This document shows positions 17,422 to 24,719 of a stretch of 28,181 nucleotides of DNA, piece by piece. This DNA is from Glacieibacterium sp038211965. GTDB lineage: Bacteria > Pseudomonadota > Alphaproteobacteria > Sphingomonadales > Sphingomonadaceae. The translations under genes and the position numbers were made by a program. The number at the start of each line of letters is the position of its first letter. Position 1 is the first letter of the stretch. Location of the stretch: the NCBI GenBank assembly GCA_038211965.1, contig JBBQVB010000022.1:1-28181 (forward strand). The letters run 5' to 3'. The notes beneath the pieces are model-generated. The model saw only the letters and a list, made by a program, of their open reading frames with translations. It did no database searches and was not told where the DNA came from.

Positions 17422-18081
17422 ATGTCCGTTGCGAGTCCCCGCCCGTGCTCCACAGCCGATCTTCCCGGCGATTTCCCCGCCGCGTGCGCCCTGCTCGAGG
17501 AGGCGGTTGCTGCACAGCCCGCCAACCGCGCCGCGAGCCTGGCGTTCGCCTGCCTGCGCTGCGACCCTGCGCGCGCGCTGCTTATCGTCGTGCCTGCGGG
17601 TCAGGCGCGCGAATTCGGACGACCCAGCCTGCATGGCCTCGGTTGGTCGGGCGAAGTCCTGATGGCGATGCCGCGCGGCGAGGCGGACGCGCTGTGGGTC
17701 ATGGAACAGGGGCTCAAGTCGGCGGCGCTCGGCGGCGTGATCGGTATCGTCGAGGGCGCGACACTGACGCAGACGCGGCGGCTCGACTTCGCGGCGCGGG
17801 GCGGAGCGACCCCGGCCATCCTGCTGCGCGCGCGTGGCGACGGCCTCAGTGCGGCGTGGCGGCGCTGGCGCATCGCGGCGTGCCCGAGTGCGGCGAACCC
17901 CGACGATCCGCTCGCGCCCGGCGCGGCGCGGCTGCACGCGACACTGGTGCGCCAGCGCGGCGGGCCGCCGGGTGACTGGCTCCTCGATCTCGACGCGGCG
18001 GGTGGTGTCGCTGTGGCCACCCGACTGGCCGCTGACGGTGCATCGCCGGACACTGGGCCGGACTTACGGGCCACCGCCTGA
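17422..18081 (+). CDS. imuA: ImuA, translesion mutagenesis accessory protein
   Basis: The 219-aa protein resembles ImuA (RecA/SulA-like fold), which works with ImuB and DnaE2 in damage-induced mutagenesis. Recognisable stretches are LLIVVPAGQAREFGRPSLHGLGW, MPRGEADALWVMEQGLKSAALGGVIGIVEGATLTQTRRLDFAARGGATPAILLR and SAAWRRWRIA. The first gene of a three-gene cassette, it follows the LexA box by 2 bp. If ATG 17422 is the true start there is no room for a Shine-Dalgarno and the mRNA would be nearly leaderless. No alternative start lies in frame before conserved sequence. Its last 77 nt overlap imuB in another frame, so its C-terminal tail (about 26 residues) is shared coding space and poorly conserved. 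Confidence 0.88.
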   Translation: MSVASPRPCSTADLPGDFPAACALLEEAVAAQPANRAASLAFACLRCDPARALLIVVPAGQAREFGRPSLHGLGWSGEVLMAMPRGEADALWVMEQGLKSAALGGVIGIVEGATLTQTRRLDFAARGGATPAILLRARGDGLSAAWRRWRIAACPSAANPDDPLAPGAARLHATLVRQRGGPPGDWLLDLDAAGGVAVATRLAADGASPDTGPDLRATA

Positions 18082-19573
18082 AGGTCCGTTCGCGCTCGTC
18101 GAACGCGGACCGCACGGCATCGTCCTCGTCAGCCTCGACGCCGCCGCGCGCGCCGCCGGGCTGCGCTCCGGTCAGCGCCATGCCGACGCGCGCGCGATGG
18201 TCCCGGGCCTCGCCACCGCCGCCGCCGACCGTGCCGCCGATCTCGCAGCGCTCGGGCGACTGGCGCACTGGTGCCTGCGCTGGTCGCCCGGCGTCGCGGT
18301 CGATGCGTGCGGTACGGGGCTCGACGGGGTGTTCGTCGAGGTCGCGGGGAGCGCGCATTTGTTCGGCGGCGAAGCCGGGCTCCTCGCCGACATGCGCGCG
18401 CGGTGCGGAGCGGCCGGCATCGCGGTGCGTCTCGGCCTCGCCGACACGCCGGGGGCGGCCTGGGGGGCGGCGCGCTTCGGCAACGCGGCGGTAACCCTGG
18501 TTCCGGAAGGCGGTATCCGCGCGGCGGCGGCAGCGTGGCCGCTCGCGGCGCTGCGCCTCGATCCGTTGACGCTGGCGCGTGCGGCGCGGCTGGGGTTCCG
18601 TACCGTCGCCGACCTCGACGGAATGCCGCGCGGTGGCCTCGCACGACGTTTCCGCGACGGCGATGGCTTGGGGCTGGTGCGCCGCCTCGACCAGCTGTTC
18701 GGGGTCGAAGGCGAGGCGCTCGACACCGTCGCGCCCGCCGCCCGCCACGCGGCGCGCGCGGTGTTCGGCGAGCCGGTGATCGACATGGCCGGCGTCGCGG
18801 CGCACCTCCCCGGGCTGCTCGACCGCCTCGCCGCCGACCTCGCGGCGGGCGGGCTGGGGGCAGGCGCGCTGGCGCTGACGGGGTTCCGCATCGACGGCGG
18901 CACGACAGGCCTCGACGTGCGGCTGGGCAAGGCGTCGCGCGATACGCGGGTCTGGGCGCGGCTGCTCGAGACGCGCGGCCTCGACCGCCTCGATCTCGGT
19001 TTCGGCATCGATGCGCTGCTGCTCGCGGCGCCGCATGTCGAACCGCTCGCCGCGACGCAGCTCGACCATGGTGCAGCCGCCGCCGCCGGCGAGCCGCTCA
19101 ACGACCTGATCGACCGGCTTGCGGCGCGCCTGGGCGGCGAGGCGATCCGCGTCGCCCGTCCACGCGCGCGCTGGCTGCCCGAGCGTGCCGAGCATTGGTT
19201 GACCGCACAGGGCGCACCGCCACCTGCCGCGCTGCTTCCCGGCTTGACCAGCGAACCCGCCACCGCCCCCCGCCCGCTGCTGCTGCTCGACCCGCCCGAG
19301 CCCGTCGAGGCGACCGCGATGGTCCCCGACGGCGCGCCGGTGCAGTTCCGCTGGCGGCGCATCATGCGCCGTGTCGCGCGCGCCGAAGGCCCCGAGCGCC
19401 TCGCCCCCGAATGGTGGCGCGAGACCGGCCGCCGCGTCCCCCGCCGGACACGCGATTACTACCGCGTCGAGGCCGACGACGGCGCGCGCTACTGGCTGTT
19501 CCGCGAGGGACTCTACGGTTGGGAGGACGCAGGCCGCCCGCCGACGTGGTGGCTGCACGGGCTGTTCGCGTGA
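18005..19573 (+). CDS. imuB: ImuB, Y-family polymerase-like protein
   Basis: ImuB is a catalytically dead Y-family polymerase relative that bridges DnaE2 to the beta clamp. From GTG 18005 it is 522 aa. The N-terminus VSLWPPDWPLTVHRR matches the family LALWLPxW start. It is followed by SLDAAARAAGLRSGQRHADARAMVPGL, RLAHWCLRWSPGVAVD and DGVFVEVAGSAHLFGGEAGLL, where the SxDE catalytic pattern of true Y polymerases is absent. A little-finger-like region follows, and the C-terminal part ends RRTRDYYRVEADDGARYWLFREGLYG...PTWWLHGLFA, an ImuB hallmark. GTG 18002 is an adjacent alternative start. It overlaps imuA by 77 nt and dnaE2 by 4 nt. Confidence 0.9.
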   Translation: MSLWPPDWPLTVHRRTLGRTYGPPPEGPFALVERGPHGIVLVSLDAAARAAGLRSGQRHADARAMVPGLATAAADRAADLAALGRLAHWCLRWSPGVAVDACGTGLDGVFVEVAGSAHLFGGEAGLLADMRARCGAAGIAVRLGLADTPGAAWGAARFGNAAVTLVPEGGIRAAAAAWPLAALRLDPLTLARAARLGFRTVADLDGMPRGGLARRFRDGDGLGLVRRLDQLFGVEGEALDTVAPAARHAARAVFGEPVIDMAGVAAHLPGLLDRLAADLAAGGLGAGALALTGFRIDGGTTGLDVRLGKASRDTRVWARLLETRGLDRLDLGFGIDALLLAAPHVEPLAATQLDHGAAAAAGEPLNDLIDRLAARLGGEAIRVARPRARWLPERAEHWLTAQGAPPPAALLPGLTSEPATAPRPLLLLDPPEPVEATAMVPDGAPVQFRWRRIMRRVARAEGPERLAPEWWRETGRRVPRRTRDYYRVEADDGARYWLFREGLYGWEDAGRPPTWWLHGLFA

Positions 19574-22500
19574 GCGGCCCACCCGAAGCGGGCTATGCCG
19601 AGCTGGGCGCACTCAGTAACTTCAGCTTCCTCGAAGGCGCGTCGCACGCCGCGCAACTCGTCGAGCAGGCAAAATCGCTGGGCCTCGCGGCGCTGGGCGT
19701 CGCCGACCGCAACACGCTGGCGGGTGTCGTGCGCGCCCACAAGGCGGCGAAGGACGCCGGGCTGCGTCTGCTCATCGGTTGCCGCCTCGAGTTCACCGAT
19801 GGCAGCGAGCTGATCGTCTTTCCCCGCGACCGTGCGGCGTACGGGCGGCTGTGCAGGCTGCTGTCGCAGGGCAAGAGCGAGGTGTTGGCGGCGAGCAATG
19901 TCATTGCGTTTCCCGGCGCGAAACCTCCGACTCCTTCTCGTCATGCTGGCGAAGGCCAGCACCCAGTTTCGCCCCAGTCACCAATTTCCGAGATTGTGGT
20001 GAAGCTGGGTGCCGGCCTTCGCCAGCATGACGGAGAAAGCATAGTTTCCTCCCCATCGGAAACGGAACCCCGCATCACCAAAGGCGAAACCCGCCTGACC
20101 TTCGCGCAGGCGGCGCTGCTCGGCGACGGCCTGGTCGCCCTCGTGCCCGCGCCCGACCGCCTCGACGCTGCCTTTCGCGCGCGCCTCGCCGAGTGGGCGG
20201 CCGCGTGGCCCGACGCACTACACCTCGCCGCCGCCCCGCGCTGGCGCGGCGACGACCGTGCGCGGCTTGCCCGCCTCGCGCGGCTCGCCGAGGCGGCGGG
20301 TGCCCCGCTCGTCGCATATAACGCGGTGCGCTACCACCACCCCGACCAGCGCCGCCTGCAGGACGTGCTGACCTGCGTGCGCCACGGCGTCACCATCGAC
20401 ACCGCCGGCCACGCCCTCGACGCCAACGCCGAACGCTACCTCAAACCGCCCGAGGAGATGGCGCGGCTGTTCGCGGGCCACCCGCAAGCGCTGGCGCGCA
20501 CCCTCGATATCGCCGCGGCGTGCACATTCTTGTTGGACGAACTGCGCTACGACTATCCCGAGGAGCCCGTCCCCGAAGGCTGGACACCGGGCCGCCACCT
20601 GATCCGCCTGAGCTTCGCCGGGGCGCGCGCCAAGTGGCCGGGACGCATCCCCACCAAGATCGTGCCCACCATCGTCAAGGAGCTGCGGATGATCCGCAAG
20701 CTCGCCTACGCCCCCTATTTCCTGACCGTTCACGACATCGTCGCGTGGGCGCGCGGCCAGACGGAGCCGATCCTGTGCCAGGGGCGCGGCTCGGCGGCGA
20801 ACTCGGTAGTCTGCTACTGCCTCGGCATCACCGCGATCGATCCGATGCAGCAGGACGTGCTGATGGAGCGCTTCATCTCCGAGGAGCGCCGCGAACCACC
20901 CGACATCGACGTCGATTTCGAGCACGAGCGCCGCGAACTCGTGATGCAGTATATCTATCGCCGCTACGGGCGCGACCGCGCGGGCATCGTCGCGACGGTC
21001 ATCCACTACCGCCCACGCTCGGCGATCCGCGATGTCGGCAAAGCGCTGGGGCTGAGCGAGGACGTGACGGCGCGGCTGGCGGGGACGACATGGGGCTCGT
21101 TCGCGCGCGAGATCGACGATGGGCACCTCGACGACACCGGGATCAGCCGCGACGACCCGCGCCTCGCGCTGGCGATCGAGCTGGCGCGCCAGCTGCTCGA
21201 TTTCCCGCGCCATCTATCGCAGCACGTCGGCGGCTTCGTGCTGACCAAAAGCCCGCTGATCGAGACTGTCCCCGTCGGCAATGGCGCGATGGCCGACCGC
21301 ACTTTCATCGAGTGGGACAAGGACGACATCGACGTCCTCGGCATGATGAAGATCGACGTGCTCGCGCTCGGCATGCTGACGGCGTTGAAGCGCGGTTTCG
21401 ACATGCTGCGCGACCATTACGGCGTGCGCGTCGGCCTCGACGATCTCAAGCCGACCAAGAAGCGCGTTTACGACATGCTGACGCGTGCCGATTCGCTCGG
21501 TGTCTTCCAGGTCGAGAGCCGCGCGCAGATGGCGATGCTGCCGCGCCTGCGCCCGCGCGAGTTCTACGACCTCGTCGTCGAGGTGGCGATCGTCCGACCG
21601 GGTCCGATCCAGGGCAAGATGGTCCACCCGTATCTGAGGAACCGCCTGCTGCGGCGTCAGGCCGAGGCGGCGGGGCGACCGTTCCGCATCGACTTTCCCG
21701 CCCCCGATCCTGCCCACGGCCCGCCCGACGAGTTGCGGAATATCCTCGGCAAGACGCTCGGCGTGCCGCTGTTCCAGGAACAGGCGATGCGCATCGCGAT
21801 GGACGCGGCGCAGTTCTCGGGCGCCGAGGCGAACCAGCTGCGCCGCGCGATGGCGACCTTCCGCCATGTCGGCACCATCGGGCTGCTCGAACGCCGGATG
21901 GTCGACCGCATGATTGCGCGCGGCTACGACGCCGAGTTCGCCGAGAATTGCTTTGGCCAGATCAAGGGCTTCGGCGAATACGGCTTCCCCGAGAGCCACG
22001 CCGCGTCGTTCGCGCACCTGGTCTATGCGTCGTCGTGGTTGAAGTGCGACTGGCCCGACGTGTTCGCCGCCGCCCTGCTCAACAGCCAGCCGATGGGCTT
22101 CTACGCCCCCGCGCAGATCGTCCGCGACGCGCGCGAGCACGGCATCGAGGTGCGCCCCGTCGATGTCGGGACGAGCGACTGGGACTGCACACTCGAACGG
22201 CGGGGCGGCAGGCGGCGGCGCGCGCTGCGGCTGGGCTTGCGGATGATCACGGGGTTCCGCAGCGTCTGGGCCGATGCCATCGCCGCGGCGCGGGAGGTCG
22301 CGCCGTTCGCCAGCCTCGACGACCTGCGTCGGCGTGCCGCCCTGCCCGGCGCCGCGCTCGACCGACTGGCGGAGGCCGACGCGCTGGGCAGCCTCAGCCT
22401 GTCACGGCGGCAGGGCCAGTGGGAGGCTCTGGGGGCGGCGGGTGGCGCACCCAAGGCCGCCGCCGCGCCGCTGTTCGACTATGCCGGGCTCGACGAGAGC

Positions 22501-23034
22501 GACGGCGCGCCGCCGCCCGCGCTGCCGCGCCTGTCGGCCAGCGCCGAGGTCGTCGGCGACTACCGGAGCCTGCGCCTGTCGCTCAAGGGCCACCCGCTCG
22601 CCTTCCTGCGCGACCGCCTCGCGGCGGCGGGCGCGATCCCGGCGTCGCGGCTGGGGCAGGTCCGCGACGGGCGGCGCGTCATCGTCGGCGGCGTCGTGCT
22701 GGTGCGTCAGCGCCCTGGCACCGCCAAGGGCGTCGTCTTCCTGACCCTCGAGGACGAGACCGGCGTCGCCAACGCGGTGATCTGGCCGTCGATCTTCGAC
22801 AAGCAGCGCGCGGTGGCGATGGGGGCGCGGATGTTGCTCATCCACGGTCGCATCCAGCGCGGTTCGGCCGACGATGGCGGTGTGACGCATCTGGTCGCCG
22901 AACGCCTCGACGACTGGACACCGGCGCTCGGCGATCTCGACTGCCGCAATGTCGACGAGGTCCGCGCCGCCCCGTCACGCGGTCGGCACCCCCGCGACGT
23001 GCGGATCCTGCCGGCGTCGCGGGATTTTCATTGA
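19570..23034 (+). CDS. dnaE2: Error-prone DNA polymerase DnaE2 (ImuC) with in-frame insertion
   Basis: DnaE2 is the C-family polymerase that performs SOS-induced translesion synthesis. The protein is 1154 aa, about 70 longer than most DnaE2 proteins. It begins YAELGALSNFSFLEGASH (PHP domain) and includes ADRNTLAGVVRAH. The catalytic core contains PPDIDVDFEHERRE with Asp445, Asp447 and Asp449, then FIEWDKDDIDVLGMMKIDVLALGML, SLGVFQVESRAQMAMLPRL and GEYGFPESHAASFAHLVY. The C-terminal OB fold is GVVFLTLEDETGVANAVIW. The extra length lies at about residues 103-170, between LSQGK and KGETRL. Normally only a short loop links these, but here the stretch is encoded largely by a long inverted repeat. 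The start is GTG 19570, overlapping the imuB stop (GTGA). It is the last gene of the LexA-controlled cassette and converges on the MDR oxidoreductase gene. Confidence 0.95.
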   Translation: MSGPPEAGYAELGALSNFSFLEGASHAAQLVEQAKSLGLAALGVADRNTLAGVVRAHKAAKDAGLRLLIGCRLEFTDGSELIVFPRDRAAYGRLCRLLSQGKSEVLAASNVIAFPGAKPPTPSRHAGEGQHPVSPQSPISEIVVKLGAGLRQHDGESIVSSPSETEPRITKGETRLTFAQAALLGDGLVALVPAPDRLDAAFRARLAEWAAAWPDALHLAAAPRWRGDDRARLARLARLAEAAGAPLVAYNAVRYHHPDQRRLQDVLTCVRHGVTIDTAGHALDANAERYLKPPEEMARLFAGHPQALARTLDIAAACTFLLDELRYDYPEEPVPEGWTPGRHLIRLSFAGARAKWPGRIPTKIVPTIVKELRMIRKLAYAPYFLTVHDIVAWARGQTEPILCQGRGSAANSVVCYCLGITAIDPMQQDVLMERFISEERREPPDIDVDFEHERRELVMQYIYRRYGRDRAGIVATVIHYRPRSAIRDVGKALGLSEDVTARLAGTTWGSFAREIDDGHLDDTGISRDDPRLALAIELARQLLDFPRHLSQHVGGFVLTKSPLIETVPVGNGAMADRTFIEWDKDDIDVLGMMKIDVLALGMLTALKRGFDMLRDHYGVRVGLDDLKPTKKRVYDMLTRADSLGVFQVESRAQMAMLPRLRPREFYDLVVEVAIVRPGPIQGKMVHPYLRNRLLRRQAEAAGRPFRIDFPAPDPAHGPPDELRNILGKTLGVPLFQEQAMRIAMDAAQFSGAEANQLRRAMATFRHVGTIGLLERRMVDRMIARGYDAEFAENCFGQIKGFGEYGFPESHAASFAHLVYASSWLKCDWPDVFAAALLNSQPMGFYAPAQIVRDAREHGIEVRPVDVGTSDWDCTLERRGGRRRRALRLGLRMITGFRSVWADAIAAAREVAPFASLDDLRRRAALPGAALDRLAEADALGSLSLSRRQGQWEALGAAGGAPKAAAAPLFDYAGLDESDGAPPPALPRLSASAEVVGDYRSLRLSLKGHPLAFLRDRLAAAGAIPASRLGQVRDGRRVIVGGVVLVRQRPGTAKGVVFLTLEDETGVANAVIWPSIFDKQRAVAMGARMLLIHGRIQRGSADDGGVTHLVAERLDDWTPALGDLDCRNVDEVRAAPSRGRHPRDVRILPASRDFH
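19939..20032. repeat. Palindromic element inserted in frame in dnaE2
   Basis: The 28-nt arm at 19939-19966 (CGTCATGCTGGCGAAGG...) is complementary to 20005-20032 (...CCTTCGCCAGCATGACG) with a single mismatch. Weaker pairing extends inward, through about 19973 and 19998, and outward into CTTCT/GAGAA. The whole element is about 110 bp. It encodes residues about 124-155 of DnaE2 (SRHAGEGQHP ... GLRQHDGE), which do not resemble any DnaE2 sequence. The look is that of a dispersed palindromic repeat of the kind scattered through proteobacterial genomes; dispersal cannot be tested in this window. Confidence 0.85.
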
Positions 23035-23044
23035 GGCGCGCTTG

Positions 23045-23095
23045 CGAACGCTCCGTTCGACAACTTTATCGTCGAGAGGGCCGCTCGATAGCGGC
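23045..23095. terminator. Two small hairpins between convergent dnaE2 and oxidoreductase genes
   Basis: CGAACG-CTC-CGTTCG (23045-23059) and GCCGCT-CGAT-AGCGGC (23080-23095) are both perfect 6-bp stems with tight loops in the 78-bp gap between the two stop codons. They could end transcription from both sides. Neither has a proper T-run (only ACTTTA after the first), so efficiency is uncertain. Confidence 0.4.
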
Positions 23096-23112
23096 TGAGG
23101 TCGCCAGCCCCG

Positions 23113-24117
23113 TCACGGCCGCACGATCAGCTTCCCGAAATTTCCCCCCGAATACAGGTCGGCGAGTGCACTCGGGAAGCTGTCGAGCCCCTCGCGGATG
23201 TCCTCGCGGGCGTGGACCTCGCCCGACTTGAGCCACGCACCGATCTCGGCCTGCGCCTGCGCGAAGCGGTCGGCGTAGTCGAAGACCACGAAACCCTCCA
23301 TGCGCGCGCGCGCCACGAGCAGCGCCATGTAATTGCGCGGGCCGCTCAGCTTCGACGGGTCGTTGTAGCCCGCGATCGCGCCGCACAGCACGATGCGCGC
23401 ACGGCGGTTCAGCAGCGACAGGCAGGCTTCGAGGATCGGCCCGCCGACATTGTCGAAATAACAGTCGATGCGGTCGGGAACGGCGGCGGCGAGCGCCTTG
23501 AACATCCCCTCCGCCTTGTAGTCGATGCACGCGTCGAAGCCGAGCGTGTCGGTGACATAGGCACATTTCTCGGGCCCGCCCGCGAGGCCGACGACGCGGC
23601 AGCCCCTGATCCGCGCGATCTGGCCGACGAGCGCGCCGACCGCGCCGCTGGCGGCCGAGACGACGACGGTCTGTCCCGCTTCGGCCTGGCCGACGTCGAG
23701 CAGGCCGAAATAGGCCGTCATGCCCGGCATCCCGAGCACGCCGAGCCACGTCGGCGCGGGTGCTACCGACAGGTCGATGGCGTGGAGGTCGCGGCCCGGC
23801 AACACGGCAAAGCGCTGGATGCCCGTCATGCCCTCGACCGCGTCGCCGGGGTTGAAGCCGGGGTGGCGCGAGGCGACGACTTCGCCGACGCCCCCGGCGC
23901 GCATCACCGCGCCGACCTCGACGGGTTCGATGTACGATTTGCCGGCGTTGATCCAGCCGCGCATCGCGGGGTCGAGCGAGACGTAATCGACGCGCACCAG
24001 CACCTCGCCGTCGGACGCCTCCGGCATCGCCTCGTCGGCGATTGTCCAGGTGTCGGGGCCGGGAACGCCGACGCCGGGGCGCTGCGCGAGGCGAACGGTA
24101 CGGTTGGTTTCGGTCAT
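23113..24117 (-). CDS. MDR-family NADP-dependent oxidoreductase
   Basis: The 334-aa protein is a zinc-independent medium-chain dehydrogenase/reductase of the leukotriene B4 dehydrogenase / curcumin reductase (CurA) type, which reduces alpha,beta-unsaturated carbonyls with NADPH. Typical features are GEVLVRVDYVSLDPAMRGWI (as DGEVLVRV here, about 37-56), the nucleotide-binding SAASGAVGALVGQIARIRGCRVVGLAGG (about 151-178), DACIDYKAEG, DCYFDNVGGPILEA and ICGAIAGYN-like LCGAIAGYN. The substrate is unknown. ATG 24117 is chosen over ATG 24126 because a GAGG at 24127-24130 then has 9-nt spacing, while it directly abuts the upstream ATG. The gene is separated from its neighbours by 78 bp (convergent) and 152 bp. 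Confidence 0.9.
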   Translation of the reverse strand: MTETNRTVRLAQRPGVGVPGPDTWTIADEAMPEASDGEVLVRVDYVSLDPAMRGWINAGKSYIEPVEVGAVMRAGGVGEVVASRHPGFNPGDAVEGMTGIQRFAVLPGRDLHAIDLSVAPAPTWLGVLGMPGMTAYFGLLDVGQAEAGQTVVVSAASGAVGALVGQIARIRGCRVVGLAGGPEKCAYVTDTLGFDACIDYKAEGMFKALAAAVPDRIDCYFDNVGGPILEACLSLLNRRARIVLCGAIAGYNDPSKLSGPRNYMALLVARARMEGFVVFDYADRFAQAQAEIGAWLKSGEVHAREDIREGLDSFPSALADLYSGGNFGKLIVRP

Positions 24118-24269
24118 CGGCGACATCCTCGCGCGCGGCGCGTGGGCGTTACCCCGGCGAGTCCGAGGCGGTAGCGCGGCGATGCACCCTTGCCCGTTGA
24201 CCGGGCATCACGCAATCCGGTGAAAAGGTTTCGGCAGACGGCGTGCTGACCCGTGCCGACGTCGGCGTG

Positions 24270-24599
24270 TCAGGCGGCGGCGTGCCGTGTCGCGCGGCGG
24301 CGCAGCACCACGCCAGTCACCGCGAAGCCCGCGATGAGCATTGCCCAGCTTGCCGGCTCGGGAACGGCCGCCGCAACGGGGTTGCCGATCGGCGACGTGC
24401 CGTCTCGCGTCGGACTGGCAACCGAGTAGAACTCGATCGACTTCGCCGGCGGGGCGGTGCCCGCCCACTCCGGCGCGTACGACACCGGACCCCCGGAGAG
24501 CGCCATACTCGAGCTCTCGACAGGGACGACCATGGCCGCCGATACCGCAGCGGGGAGCGCTGCAATGAGCAAGCCAGCGGCAAAAATCGAACGGATCAT
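24270..24599 (-). CDS. Small PEP-CTERM sorting-domain protein
   Basis: This 109-aa exported protein has a signal peptide (MIRSIFAAGLLIAALPAAVSA), a short low-complexity middle of about 55 residues without recognisable domain, and a C-terminal PEP-CTERM anchor. The anchor reads AVPEPASWAMLIAGFAVTGVVLRRR, a textbook motif of PEP, transmembrane helix and basic tail. Exosortase processing is expected, but no exosortase is in view. AGGAG (24609-24613) lies 9 nt before the ATG. It is the second PEP-CTERM gene in the window and, unlike the one at 9342-10117, is intact. Its function is unknown. Confidence 0.9.
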   Translation of the reverse strand: MIRSIFAAGLLIAALPAAVSAAMVVPVESSSMALSGGPVSYAPEWAGTAPPAKSIEFYSVASPTRDGTSPIGNPVAAAVPEPASWAMLIAGFAVTGVVLRRRATRHAAA

Positions 24600-24628
24600 C
24601 AGGCCCCACTCCTGTCGTGATTCGCTGC

Positions 24629-24634
24629 ATCATA
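24629..24634 (-). promoter_or_regulatory. Possible -10 element of the small PEP-CTERM gene
   Basis: On the minus strand TATGAT (24634 to 24629) is 5 of 6 to the -10 consensus and lies 30 nt before the start codon, in an AT-richer patch. No good -35 is present at 16-18 bp, so this is tentative. The gap 24600-24719 otherwise holds no gene. Confidence 0.35.
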
Positions 24635-24719
24635 CGAAGCAACCACTGAAGATATGGTTAAGATCGTCCAAAGCGCGCGGACCTCGGACGCGCGACGGCG
24701 GCGCCAGCGCGCCGATGCG

